From Rhodococcus sp. B7740 (GTDB lineage Bacteria; Actinomycetota; Actinomycetes; Mycobacteriales; Mycobacteriaceae): DNA of 64,000 bases. Where the stretch lies: contig NZ_CP010797.1 in NCBI RefSeq assembly GCF_000954115.1, positions 124,001-188,000 on the forward strand, in the 5' to 3' direction. Below, one piece after another: positions 15,627-23,965 of this stretch (positions are counted from its first letter, which is position 1; each line of letters begins with the position of its first letter). The translations under genes were made by a program, and so were the position numbers. Under the pieces are notes generated by a model. It saw only the letters and a list, made by a program, of their open reading frames with translations, was not told where the DNA came from and did no database searches.

Positions 15627-16874
15627 TCAGTGCGTACCGAGTCCGTCGAGGAGAAGTTCACCGACGAACGTCGCGTTGTCCTGCGGGCTGTTCTGTCGTC
15701 GGGTGAAGCATCGCATCAACAGAGTGTTGGTGATTCCGGCAGCGAGATCCACTGGGCTCGAGCTCGTTCGGAAAATGCCGGTGTCCTGTCCTCGCGCGAT
15801 GACCGGTGCAATGATCGCCGGCAGGTTGAGCTTCTCCTTGATCGAGATCAGCCCCTCCGGCTCGCCGTAGGTGTCGTGTGCGACGGCGACGAGGAGAGCG
15901 TCCATGAACTCGAGTTCGTCGGCGGCAAGTTGCGCGCACCGCAGCATGTGATTCCGCAGAATCGTGAGCTCGTCGAGGCCCAGCAACTGGTCGTCGGCCA
16001 CCGACTCGCGAAGACGATCGACTCGACTCTGCAGTGCTGCAACGATGACGGACGGTTTGGTCGGAAACAGTGTCTTGCACGCCGCCCTCGGCACTCCCGC
16101 GATATCGGCGACGTCGTCCATTCGCGTCATGAAGTAGCCTCGCTTTCCGAACTCGTCGCGCGCAGCGGTGACGATCGCAGCACGCGGATCGCGGGGCAGC
16201 GGCCGCTCTTCGCCCGAGACACCGACTTCCCCCACGACGTCATCGAGGTGCTGATGATGCCCCGACGTGTCGACGACGGCCCCTAGGAAGGCGAGCAGCG
16301 CATCGGACAACACATCGGCCGATACGGAAGCGGCGTCAACCTGACTGCGGATGCGAAAGCCGTCCACGACGGCATTGACCGTCACGGCGAACGATCGGGC
16401 CGTGAAGGGACGGCGAAAGGCTCCACCGTCGGGAGCGAACAGAACCTCGAATGCGTCGAGCACGGCGTCGTCTCGCAGGCGGTACTCAGCGGCGAGTGCC
16501 GCGGAAGCGGGTCCGCGGAAAACATGGTCGAGAAGAGACGCGGTGGTGCTCTTCCGGTCGACGATTGCCGGGAAGTGGTCCGCGACGAGCGCCGACACCG
16601 ATGCGCGAATCGACGCGCCGCTGTTCGTCATCTGCGCGCGAACGATGTCGTGGATGTCGACCGGTGGAGGAGTACGGGACAAATGTTCGACGACCGCGGT
16701 GAGGAAGTCGGATTTGGTCTTGAACTTGCGGAAGAACGTCGCCGTCGACGAGTCGGTCTCGTGGACGACGTCCTCGATGCGCAGTCCGCGTTCGAGGATC
16801 TTGCGCGGATGTGCGATCAGCAATGACACACCCGCCTCGACGAAGTGGGCGGCGGTCGCGTCGAGCTCGGTCAT
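15627..16874 (-). CDS. Tandem TetR-TetR fusion regulator
   Basis: The 415-residue protein is twice the usual TetR length. An N-terminal TetR unit starts at residue 1 (HTH near residues 32-53, LRIEDVVHETDSSTATFFRKF), with its own ligand-domain helices. A second unit begins near residue 226 with AAIVTAARDEFGKRGYFMTRMDDVADIAGV, a standard TetR DNA-binding domain with its own C-terminal domain. The start is the ATG at 16874, where homology begins. It is divergent from a small LuxR-type protein. Double-TetR proteins occur in actinobacteria; the fusion probably forms a pseudo-dimer in one chain. The target is unknown. Confidence 0.85.
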   Translation of the reverse strand: MTELDATAAHFVEAGVSLLIAHPRKILERGLRIEDVVHETDSSTATFFRKFKTKSDFLTAVVEHLSRTPPPVDIHDIVRAQMTNSGASIRASVSALVADHFPAIVDRKSTTASLLDHVFRGPASAALAAEYRLRDDAVLDAFEVLFAPDGGAFRRPFTARSFAVTVNAVVDGFRIRSQVDAASVSADVLSDALLAFLGAVVDTSGHHQHLDDVVGEVGVSGEERPLPRDPRAAIVTAARDEFGKRGYFMTRMDDVADIAGVPRAACKTLFPTKPSVIVAALQSRVDRLRESVADDQLLGLDELTILRNHMLRCAQLAADELEFMDALLVAVAHDTYGEPEGLISIKEKLNLPAIIAPVIARGQDTGIFRTSSSPVDLAAGITNTLLMRCFTRRQNSPQDNATFVGELLLDGLGTH

Positions 16875-17047
16875 AGAGGCGGACTTTACCCAGGTGGGGA
16901 CAAGATCGAGGTCGCGGGCGACAGTATTCACTCTCAGGTGAGAGCGACCTCGGTCATTCCTCGGAGTGACCCAGCGGAGCGGTTGCGGTGTCATTGGCCG
17001 TGTTCGCGCCACCGGGACAGCGGCGGTGCCCGACACCAAGGACCTCC

Positions 17048-17308
17048 ATGACAGTGCTCGATATCCGCGTCGGCGACGCACCCGACCCCCGGCTCAGCGC
17101 TCGTGAAATCGAAGTACTCACGGCCTGGCTCATCTCGGATTCCAAAGCGGAGGCGTCGCGTTCGCTCTATCTGTCGATGGGAACCGTCAATACACATCTG
17201 ACTCGCATCAGAGCGAAATACACGGCGGTGGGGCGAACTGCACCGACCAAGGCGACGTTGCTGGTGCGTGCGCTGCAGGACGGGTTCATCGACATCGACG
17301 ATCGTTGA
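17048..17308 (+). CDS. Stand-alone LuxR-type HTH protein
   Basis: The 86-residue protein is little more than a GerE/LuxR DNA-binding domain: LSAREIEVLTAWLISDSKAEA, then the recognition helix LSMGTVNTHLTRIRAKYTAVGR. No receiver, sensor or autoinducer domain precedes it. The ATG at 17048 with AAGGA upstream is chosen over the in-frame GTG at 16988. It is divergent from the tandem TetR gene and ends four bases before the end of the DedA gene. It may act as a constitutive DNA binder or as a partner of a larger regulator. Confidence 0.75.
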   Translation: MTVLDIRVGDAPDPRLSAREIEVLTAWLISDSKAEASRSLYLSMGTVNTHLTRIRAKYTAVGRTAPTKATLLVRALQDGFIDIDDR

Positions 17309-17312
17309 GCGG

Positions 17313-17966
17313 CTATTGCACCTCGACGCGTCTGGACTTGATCTTCTTCACCACGAACCAGGCGATCAGCGCGACGACTATGCCGATGACGACGTACTGG
17401 AACACCGAGGCGTAGTTCTCCACGTAATGCCAGTTCTCGCCGAGGAAGTAGCCGGCGAGTACGAAGATCGAGTTCCAGATCAGGCTGCCGAGAGTGGTGT
17501 ACAGGGTGAATTGCAGAATCGGCATCCGGGACACGCCGGCCGGGATGGATATGCCCGAACGGACGACCGGGATCATGCGGCCGAAGAACACTGCCGACCG
17601 ACCGTGACGGGTGAACCAGTCCTCTGCCTTGGTCAGATCCTCGGTGCCGACGAACGGCATCTTCTCGACGATGGCATACATCCGATCGCGGCCGAGCTTG
17701 ATGCCGAGCCAGTACAGGACGAGTGCGCCGAGCACCGAGCCTGCCGTCGTCCAGAACAACGCACTCAGCAGCGTCATGCCGCCCTGCGACGCGGTGAACC
17801 CGGCGAGAGGGAGGATGATCTCGCTGGGAAGGGGTGGGAAGAAGTTCTCCGCGGCGACGGCGATTCCGGCCCCAGGGCCGCCGATGGCCTCCATCAAACT
17901 CACTGCCCATCCGGCGATCCCTCCGAGGTCGCTGTCGGCTGCGGCAAGGGAGGAAAGGGCACTCAT
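17313..17966 (-). CDS. DedA-family membrane protein
   Basis: The 217-residue polytopic protein has the DedA/SNARE-associated signatures ENFFPPLPSEIILPLAG and FFGRMIPVVRSGISIPAGV (the F/Y-GRxxPxxR motif). DedA proteins act as lipid flippases or scramblases and support membrane homeostasis; FxGRxxPxxR carries the essential arginines. The start is the ATG at 17966; a GTG at 18008 in frame would add 14 residues and cannot be excluded. It is convergent with the LuxR-type gene and divergent from the lipoprotein gene. Confidence 0.9.
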   Translation of the reverse strand: MSALSSLAAADSDLGGIAGWAVSLMEAIGGPGAGIAVAAENFFPPLPSEIILPLAGFTASQGGMTLLSALFWTTAGSVLGALVLYWLGIKLGRDRMYAIVEKMPFVGTEDLTKAEDWFTRHGRSAVFFGRMIPVVRSGISIPAGVSRMPILQFTLYTTLGSLIWNSIFVLAGYFLGENWHYVENYASVFQYVVIGIVVALIAWFVVKKIKSRRVEVQ

Positions 17967-18053
17967 GGCAACGACTGTACGAAACCGACGCCAGGAAAAT
18001 CTGCTCACCAGGACAAATGCCCGAGAATTGAGACATATGGAACACTCGACGGT

Positions 18054-19073
18054 GTGAACCGAGTCTCCCGAGTAGTCCCCGCTGTTGCCGTTGCCACACT
18101 CCTGCTGAGTGCCTGCGGGTCGTCGGATTCGGCCGAGCCGGCACCGAGCACCCCGAGCGGTTCCTCCTCGTCGGCGGCAACGTCATCGAGTTCGAGCACC
18201 GCAACGGTCTACGACCTGCCCGGTAGCGGAGTGTTCCCCGAGGGCATCACCGCCGCGGACGACACGTTCTACGTGACGTCGACGTCCGACGGAGCGGTGT
18301 TCCGCGGAACCGTCGGATCTCCCGATGTGTCGGTGTTCCTACCCGGCGGCGCGGACGGACGCACCGGTGCTGCGGGTATCGATGTGACCGATGACGACGA
18401 TCGCGCCGACTACCTGGTGATCGCCGGTGGAGCCACCGGCAAGGTGTGGGTGTACGACGCCGAATCCGGTGACCTGGTGGCCACGTTCACCAACGGTCTC
18501 GGTGCGGACGCGACATTTCTCAACGACGTCGCCATTGCCGACAACGGCGATGCCTACGTCACGGATTCGCGCAGCCCGGCGTTGTACCGCATTCCCGCCG
18601 AACAGATGACCGCCGGAATGCAGGACGGACCGTTGGAAACGTTCGTGAGCTTCGACGGCACTCCGTTCGCGTACGGGGAGGGGTTCAACGCCAACGGCAT
18701 CGTGGAGAACGACGACGAATCTGCGTTGATCGTCGTGCAGTCGAGCACCGGCAACCTGTATCGGATCGACAAGACTTCCAAGGAGGTCACACAGGTCGAT
18801 CTCGGGGGAGCGACACTCATGAACGGCGACGGGATGGAGATGGACGACGACACGCTGTACGTCGTTCGCAATCGCGACGGTCTCATCGCGAAGGTGGATC
18901 TCGACGACGACGGAAGAACCGGCGCGGTCACCGGCGAGATCACCGACGCATCGTTCGCGTATCCGACAACCGTTGCAGCGATGGACGATCGGCTGTACGT
19001 GGTGAACAGTCAGTTCGACAAGCGTGGGGGAGAGCCCGTCGAGCCGTTCACCGTCAGCTCGGTTCCGGAGTAG
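18054..19073 (+). CDS. SMP-30/NHL-like beta-propeller lipoprotein
   Basis: The 339-residue exported lipoprotein (lipobox LSAC, Cys21) has a Ser/Ala/Pro-rich linker and then a six-bladed propeller resembling SMP-30/gluconolactonase or NHL proteins: GVFPEGITAADDTFYVTS, NDVAIADNGDAYVTDS, FNANGIVENDDESALIVVQS and NGDGMEMDDDTLYVVRN. The start is a GTG at 18054; an ATG 15 bases upstream is out of frame and stops at once. It is divergent from dedA. The catalytic metal residues of gluconolactonases were not verified, so an extracellular binding or hydrolase role remains open. Confidence 0.78.
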   Translation: MNRVSRVVPAVAVATLLLSACGSSDSAEPAPSTPSGSSSSAATSSSSSTATVYDLPGSGVFPEGITAADDTFYVTSTSDGAVFRGTVGSPDVSVFLPGGADGRTGAAGIDVTDDDDRADYLVIAGGATGKVWVYDAESGDLVATFTNGLGADATFLNDVAIADNGDAYVTDSRSPALYRIPAEQMTAGMQDGPLETFVSFDGTPFAYGEGFNANGIVENDDESALIVVQSSTGNLYRIDKTSKEVTQVDLGGATLMNGDGMEMDDDTLYVVRNRDGLIAKVDLDDDGRTGAVTGEITDASFAYPTTVAAMDDRLYVVNSQFDKRGGEPVEPFTVSSVPE

Positions 19074-19134
19074 AGCGGCTGCGCCGCACGTGCATGAAAG
19101 TTCGTAGCAGAGACCGAGTTTCCGTTCACAACGA

Positions 19135-19620
19135 TCAGTCGGCGACGATGGCGTCGATCTGACCGAGTGCCAGTGCCATGCCCTCGTCCATGCCCATCTC
19201 GACGAGTTCTTCGAGCTGGCTGAGGCTGTCGAATCGCGAACGTATGGTCATACGTGTTGTGCCACCGACGTCTTCGAGGGTAGCGGTGGCGTGGGTGACG
19301 GGCATCGTCGACGACGGGTTGCCGGAGTCGTCGGCGAAACCGTCATCGAAGGACAGTGTGGTCGGCGCGGAGATCTCGGTGAAAAGCCACCAGCCGGCGG
19401 CTTTTTCGCCCTCAGGGCCGGTCATGTAGTACGACGCCCTTCCGCCCGGAACGAAGTCGTGGCTCTCGAAGGTCGCGGGCCACGTTGGCGGTCCCCACCA
19501 GCGCTCGAGTTGTCGTGGGTCCTCCCAGATCTGCCACACCCGTTCGACCTTCGCGTCGAACTCGGCGACCATCGTCATGGTCAACGTCTCCGCATCCTTG
19601 TGGGAGCTGATGAACGGCAT
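19135..19620 (-). CDS. SRPBCC/AHSA1-domain protein
   Basis: The 161-residue START-like protein carries the AHSA1 signatures VAEFDAKVERVWQIWEDPRQLERWWGPP and a C-terminal amphipathic helix. Such proteins bind small hydrophobic ligands. It starts four bases after the stop of an ArsR regulator, a very common two-gene arrangement in actinobacteria in which the ArsR controls the pair. The ATG at 19620 is chosen for the spacing. No substrate is known. Confidence 0.88.
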   Translation of the reverse strand: MPFISSHKDAETLTMTMVAEFDAKVERVWQIWEDPRQLERWWGPPTWPATFESHDFVPGGRASYYMTGPEGEKAAGWWLFTEISAPTTLSFDDGFADDSGNPSSTMPVTHATATLEDVGGTTRMTIRSRFDSLSQLEELVEMGMDEGMALALGQIDAIVAD

Positions 19621-19624
19621 GGAT

Positions 19625-19966
19625 TCAGCCTTTCTCGTCGTGGGAAAGTAGTTCGTCGATCCGGTCGACTCGACGTCGCCAGATCTCTTCGTATGCGTCG
19701 AGCAGTGCGCGGGCTCGTGCGATGGTGTCCAATCGAACTCGCACGATCTGCTCCCTGCCACGCTTGTGTTTCGTGATCACGTCGGCGCGTTCGAGAACGG
19801 CGACGTGCTTCTGCACAGCGGCAAAACTCATGGCGTAGTGAGCCGCCAATTCCGACACCGACTGTTCGCCGACAGTGACCCTCGCGACGATGTCACGCCG
19901 GGTCTTGTCGGCGAACGCCTGGAACAGGCGATCGACCTCGTCGTCACTCAACTCATCTACAACCAT
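19625..19966 (-). CDS. ArsR-family regulator paired with the SRPBCC gene
   Basis: The 113-residue winged-helix regulator has FQAFADKTRRDIVARV in helix 1-2, recognition helix MSFAAVQKHVAVLERADVIT and wing HKRGREQIVRVR. It has no cysteine metal site. Its start codon lies inside a near-perfect operator, so it should repress itself and the following SRPBCC gene. Genes of this pair are often induced by an unknown small molecule. Confidence 0.92.
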   Translation of the reverse strand: MVVDELSDDEVDRLFQAFADKTRRDIVARVTVGEQSVSELAAHYAMSFAAVQKHVAVLERADVITKHKRGREQIVRVRLDTIARARALLDAYEEIWRRRVDRIDELLSHDEKG

Positions 19967-19978
19967 TTGGTTGTAGAT
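19955..19978. promoter_or_regulatory. Inverted repeat over the arsR start codon
   Basis: Arms ATCTACAACCA (19955-19965) and TGGTTGTAGAT (19968-19978) are perfect reverse complements separated by two bases. The arsR start codon (19964-19966, minus strand) lies in the left arm, so bound repressor would block the transcription and translation start together. This form is known for ArsR regulators paired with SRPBCC genes. Confidence 0.8.
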
Positions 19979-19999
19979 TATTCCGGGATTCAGGTCTCG

Positions 20000-20629
20000 T
20001 CAAGAGTGTTCGGCGTCGGTCGTCGGCGTTCGCCGTAAAGAACCGATCGCAGCCGAGACCACGGTGTCGATGAATTCCGCGTCGCACGGAAGTCGGGTGA
20101 GGAGATGGCGAAAATGGATAGGAGCGATGAGTAGCTCTATCGCGGTGCGGGCGTGTGCGTCGGCACCGGCGGGGATCTCACCACGTGCGATTGCATGCCT
20201 GATCATCACTTGGTTCACCTCGAAACGCTTATGCCAGAATGTTTTCCGTGCCAGTTCGATCTCGGGGGAGTCGGTGACGAAGGCGAGCGCTCGAACCAGG
20301 CCATGGCCCAGGGGTGAGTTCAGATACGCGCTCAAAGTGGTGGCAAGCGCCGTCAGATCCCCGCGTAGCGAACCGGTATCGGGCCGTGGGAGGGTGTGCT
20401 CGCTGGCGGCGAGCATCGCCTCGAGTACAAGATTTTCTCGAGTGACCCACCGTCGGTAGACAGTGCTGTCGCGTACGCCAGCGCGGCGAGCGATGTCCGG
20501 TATTCCGACCTTGTCGACGCCGCCCTCGATCACGGCGTCCAGCACAGCCTGGTGTACCGCGGCTCTGACCTGAGCCGTCCGCCCCCCGGGCCGTCGGCGT
20601 GGTGCAACGTGCGCGGTGTCGTCATCCAT
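20000..20629 (-). CDS. TetR-family regulator
   Basis: The 209-residue protein has an N-terminal TetR HTH (GGVDKVGIPDIARRAGVRDSTVYRRW) and an all-helical ligand domain ending in DAEFIDTVVSAAIGSL. It is divergent from an esterase-like gene, with a 12-bp palindrome between them that is its likely operator. It ends 33 bases beyond the ArsR operator. A role as repressor of the neighbouring hydrolase is probable; the inducer is unknown. Confidence 0.9.
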   Translation of the reverse strand: MDDDTAHVAPRRRPGGRTAQVRAAVHQAVLDAVIEGGVDKVGIPDIARRAGVRDSTVYRRWVTRENLVLEAMLAASEHTLPRPDTGSLRGDLTALATTLSAYLNSPLGHGLVRALAFVTDSPEIELARKTFWHKRFEVNQVMIRHAIARGEIPAGADAHARTAIELLIAPIHFRHLLTRLPCDAEFIDTVVSAAIGSLRRTPTTDAEHS

Positions 20630-20681
20630 TCGTGAATGCTATTGCAGTGTTCCTTGCTTTAGTCGATCGAGCCGCCTACCG

Positions 20682-20693
20682 TGCGTTAACGCA
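20682..20693. promoter_or_regulatory. Palindrome between tetR and the esterase gene
   Basis: TGCGTTAACGCA is a perfect 12-bp palindrome midway between the divergent tetR start (20629) and hydrolase start (20728). It is a plausible TetR operator core. Confidence 0.55.
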
Positions 20694-20727
20694 GAACTTT
20701 CTGCTTTGAGCGGCGGGGGAGCAGCCA

Positions 20728-22062
20728 GTGACATCGTTGACTGATTGGGGACGACGGATAGCGGTCAGCGTGAGGGCACTGACCCACAGGACGGAGAGTG
20801 CAGCACACAGGCGAGGTGTCGCGCCGTTTCTGCCACGGCTGTTCGTCGACCGCTTCACGCATCTCGGCGGAATATCGGATGCCGAGTTCCGGCGTCAGTT
20901 GTCGGAATGTCGTTCGTTCGATGATGACCGGTGGGCTCCCTATTGGTCGACTTTCGCCGACCGATACCTCGCGCGCGCAGACGAGGCCTTGTCCCGATTG
21001 GGTGCCCCCGCGAGTGCCCGGCTGCTCGACGCCCCCGACCCCTCAGCGCTGACGGCTCTGGGTGAGGCACTGGAATCAGCGGCGACGATTCTTGCCGATC
21101 GTGGCACGGTTGCGGATCCGGAGGCACCGGCACGTTTCGTCGTAGAGCACCCCGAGGCATCCGATGCGGTTGTTGCGATGGACGGATTTATCAAAGCAGT
21201 GGTGTACGACTTCGTCGCCGCGTGGCCTGGCGGGAGTCCACAACGCCAGCGTGCCTATCGGCGCTCGTCGCGCCTGTCGGAGGCGTTGTTGCAGGCCATG
21301 GCGCCGACGATGGGGTACGACGTCGAAGTGCTCGACATCGTCCTGCCCGGCACCACCGATCGAGTCCACGGCGTTCTCGCGTTGCCGATCGGTGCGACGA
21401 ACATGCCGACGGTTCTGGTCTCGAACGGATTGGAAGGCACCATCGCCGAGACTCTCTTTCCTCTCCTGGCACAGCGCGACGCCGGTCTCGCGACCTTCGT
21501 CATGGAGATGCCCGGCACATACTCGTACAGCGAACCCATGACGGTGGCGTCCGAGAACGTGTACAGCGCGGTGATCGACTTTCTCGCTGCCGATGAGCGC
21601 ATCGACGCCGAGCGGCTCGGCATCATGGGTTTCAGCTTCGGCGGCTACTGGGCGGCGCGCATGGCCGCAGTGGACCCTCGTCTGAAAGCGGTGGTGTCCA
21701 ATGGGCCGCTAACGCATCGCAGTTTCGGTGTCCTCAATGCGATCGGCATGCCAGAGGTGATGCTGTCGACACTGAGTCGGACGCTCGGTGCCACCAGCAC
21801 TGCCGGCCTGTTGCGCAAGGTGTTGAAACTCTCTCTGCAACAACTCTATCGGGAGATCGGCATCCCCCTGTTGGTGATCAACGGGGCCCGGGACACGCTG
21901 GCCAGTACCCGCGACTCGATCGACCTCGCAGTCGCTGCACCTAACGCCCAGCTGGTGCTCTACGCCGACGACGACCACTGTGCCATGGGCAATGCCGAGC
22001 ACTGGTCGTTGCTCTCGACGCGCTTCCTCTGCGAGCATCTTCTGGCCCCGTCGACGAAATAG
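20728..22062 (+). CDS. Alpha/beta hydrolase, FrsA/DUF1100-like esterase
   Basis: The 444-residue protein has a helical N-terminal half and a C-terminal alpha/beta-hydrolase fold. The nucleophile elbow is GFSFGG (GxSxG), the acid is probably in NGARDTLAS, and the histidine in DDDHCAMG. The layout, with an N-terminal cap then a dipeptidyl-peptidase-like hydrolase domain (DIVLPGTTDRVHGVLALP), matches FrsA/DUF1100-type esterases, also seen in fungal polyketide hydrolases. Translation starts at a GTG with GGGGGA upstream. It is divergent from a TetR repressor. The ester substrate is unknown. Confidence 0.8.
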   Translation: MTSLTDWGRRIAVSVRALTHRTESAAHRRGVAPFLPRLFVDRFTHLGGISDAEFRRQLSECRSFDDDRWAPYWSTFADRYLARADEALSRLGAPASARLLDAPDPSALTALGEALESAATILADRGTVADPEAPARFVVEHPEASDAVVAMDGFIKAVVYDFVAAWPGGSPQRQRAYRRSSRLSEALLQAMAPTMGYDVEVLDIVLPGTTDRVHGVLALPIGATNMPTVLVSNGLEGTIAETLFPLLAQRDAGLATFVMEMPGTYSYSEPMTVASENVYSAVIDFLAADERIDAERLGIMGFSFGGYWAARMAAVDPRLKAVVSNGPLTHRSFGVLNAIGMPEVMLSTLSRTLGATSTAGLLRKVLKLSLQQLYREIGIPLLVINGARDTLASTRDSIDLAVAAPNAQLVLYADDDHCAMGNAEHWSLLSTRFLCEHLLAPSTK

Positions 22063-22171
22063 CTTTGGCGGCCCTGAAAGCCGGTGTCCGGGTGACGTCA
22101 TCGAACAAGGGCAATCGTTCAGGCACCATGGAGTGTGGGCAGCCGACCGTGCCGTCCTGGAGGAGAGCGAC

Positions 22172-22861
22172 GTGCAGATTCGACCGGCCATGATCGGAGC
22201 ACTGACGATCGTGCTGGGCGCACTCGTGGTGCTGGTTCTCGATCTGCTCACCGCATGGCAGACGCCCTCCCATCTGCGCCGGACGATCAGCGAATACGGA
22301 CTCGGCGCGCAGCAGTGGGTGTTCTCGATCGGCGTCGTACTGCTCGCATTCGGTTCTGCACTCACCCTCGCGTCCGCGATTCGACATCGTCTCACTCGGC
22401 CCGGTGCAGCCGCCTCGATCTTCCTCACGCTGTGGACCGTGGGGCTCATTGCCGTCGTCGCTGTGCCGAAGCAGGACTGGTCGAACGACGCCTCCCTGAG
22501 CCTCGGCGGGACGATCCACAGGTTGGGGGCTGCCGTGGCGTTCGTCAGCATCCCGGTCGCGGTGTTCGCGTTCTCGCGGCCCTGGCTTCGGGACACCGTG
22601 TGGGCAGTGCGCGCCCGCGTGACCATGGGACTCAGCGTGCTCTCCGTCGTGACACTGATGCCCATCGTCTACGCGCTGGCAGTGGGAGCAACCGGCTCGC
22701 GGCCTTGGTACCGCGTCGTCACACTCGGCTACGTGGAGCGGGTGCTCGTCGTCGCCGAAGTGATCGCATTGATATCGCTGGCGCTGTGGGTGTGGGCGGC
22801 AGAACGTAGGAGCCTCACCTCGAAGCCGACTCGGGAGCTGCGAGCCTCGCAGACCGTCTGA
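22172..22861 (+). CDS. DUF998-type membrane protein
   Basis: The 229-residue protein has about six membrane segments and the DUF998 landmarks: RRTISEYGLGAQQWVF after helix 1, then VAVPKQDWSNDASLSLGGTIHRLGA. The GTG at 22172 is preceded by GGAGGAGAG, which decides it over earlier in-frame starts inside the esterase gene. It lies 109 bases after the esterase on the same strand and could be co-transcribed. Function unknown. Confidence 0.75.
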   Translation: MQIRPAMIGALTIVLGALVVLVLDLLTAWQTPSHLRRTISEYGLGAQQWVFSIGVVLLAFGSALTLASAIRHRLTRPGAAASIFLTLWTVGLIAVVAVPKQDWSNDASLSLGGTIHRLGAAVAFVSIPVAVFAFSRPWLRDTVWAVRARVTMGLSVLSVVTLMPIVYALAVGATGSRPWYRVVTLGYVERVLVVAEVIALISLALWVWAAERRSLTSKPTRELRASQTV

Positions 22862-22926
22862 GGGAACCGATCGAGCACGCGTCGCGTCCAACCGTTCAGT
22901 GACGTCTGTGTCGAGAGGTTGAACGA

Positions 22927-23496
22927 ATGCGGCTGGTGGGTGGGCGTTTGCTCGCGGTGGTTTGTGCTTCGGCGCTGGTGCTGACGGGGTGTGGGGGCTC
23001 GACGCAGGGCAGCCCGGTCGCGAGTGGGGACGCCTCGACGGAATCGACGACGATGGCGGCCGGTCCGGAGCCATTCGATCCATGCACCATTCCGAAATCT
23101 GCCGTGACGGCAAGTGGATTGGACGTGAGTACCGAGAGATCGGACTTCGCGGGAATCGGGACTTACCCCGGCTGGAAGAACTGCACGTGGGACGGGCCGT
23201 CTGGAAAACCTTGGTACTACTTGGCGGTTATGTCATCGAAGAACTCCATTGACGAGTACCTGAACAGCCCGCAAAACGACCGACAGGTTCCCGTACGCGT
23301 CGGTTCACGCGATGCCGTTCGATACCACGCTCCTTACCAGAGCGACTTGCCTGACGGGTGCGACATTGCCCTCGACGCAGGCGGCAACTTGATCATCTTC
23401 AAGCTCGACACAATCGGATCTGAAGAGACCGTGGGAGACCCGTGCAGGGAAGTCAGCAGACACGCAAGCGATCTCGAAGCGTTTCTACCGAAGTGA
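22927..23496 (+). CDS. DUF3558 lipoprotein
   Basis: The 189-residue exported lipoprotein (lipobox LTGC, Cys22) has a Ser/Thr-rich linker and a DUF3558 domain with its typical start FDPCTIPKSAV, KNCTWDG in the middle and PCREV at the end; four cysteines could form two disulfides. DUF3558 lipoproteins are abundant in Mycobacteriales and of unknown function. A small gene of unknown function follows within a few bases, so they form a unit. Confidence 0.88.
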   Translation: MRLVGGRLLAVVCASALVLTGCGGSTQGSPVASGDASTESTTMAAGPEPFDPCTIPKSAVTASGLDVSTERSDFAGIGTYPGWKNCTWDGPSGKPWYYLAVMSSKNSIDEYLNSPQNDRQVPVRVGSRDAVRYHAPYQSDLPDGCDIALDAGGNLIIFKLDTIGSEETVGDPCREVSRHASDLEAFLPK

Positions 23497-23500
23497 GTTG

Positions 23501-23905
23501 GTGATTCTGGTGACTGGCAATACGCAGGGCTTTACGGACAATCTCCTCTACTGGCAATCGGTGCGCGACCAGGCTGCTGCGGGTGAACTGCACGTCGAGA
23601 CTGAAATTGCGCAGGAATGCGACAAAGTCTGCGCGGACTACCTTGTGGATCTGAGCAAGCAACTCGAGTTCACGCAGATGCTGTCATCTCCCGAAGCATT
23701 CGGCGACTTGCCTTCGGCCCAGATGCTCGGTGCCAAGTTCCATCGTCTCGCGGTCGGCGAAGAACGCTCTGCGCGCTTCGCGATCAAGCAGCAGATCGAG
23801 ATCATCAAGACGATGCGGGAGTTCTTTCGACACTATTTCGCCAGTGTCGAGGCGACCGATACAGACACCGCTTCCGCGGTCGAAGCCCTGTCACCACCGC
23901 GATAG
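23501..23905 (+). CDS. Small soluble protein downstream of a DUF3558 lipoprotein
   Basis: The 134-residue protein has no signal peptide or membrane helix; it is predicted to be helical and carries an acidic, cysteine-containing patch (AQECDKVCADYLVDLSKQLE). No family was recognised. The start is uncertain: TTG 23498, GTG 23501 and GTG 23510 are all in frame, within 15 bases of the lipoprotein stop. The tight linkage suggests a shared function with the lipoprotein, although one is exported and the other appears cytosolic. Confidence 0.6.
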   Translation: MILVTGNTQGFTDNLLYWQSVRDQAAAGELHVETEIAQECDKVCADYLVDLSKQLEFTQMLSSPEAFGDLPSAQMLGAKFHRLAVGEERSARFAIKQQIEIIKTMREFFRHYFASVEATDTDTASAVEALSPPR

Positions 23906-23910
23906 ACGCC

Positions 23911-23947
23911 GAATCCCGACGACCCAGGTGCTCGGTCGTCGGGAATC
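23911..23947. terminator. Bidirectional terminator hairpin
   Basis: Arms 23911-23923 and 23935-23947 pair over 13 positions with one mismatch around an 11-base loop. It lies exactly between the convergent ends of the small gene (23905) and the symporter (23966), as expected for a shared terminator. No T-run is present. Confidence 0.7.
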
Positions 23948-23965
23948 GCAGATCGAATTGCTCTG

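Noticed and set aside
20682-20693. TGCGTTAACGCA as a certain TetR operator
   Set aside because: Kept only as a candidate: 12-bp palindromes occur by chance at modest rate and no second site supports it.
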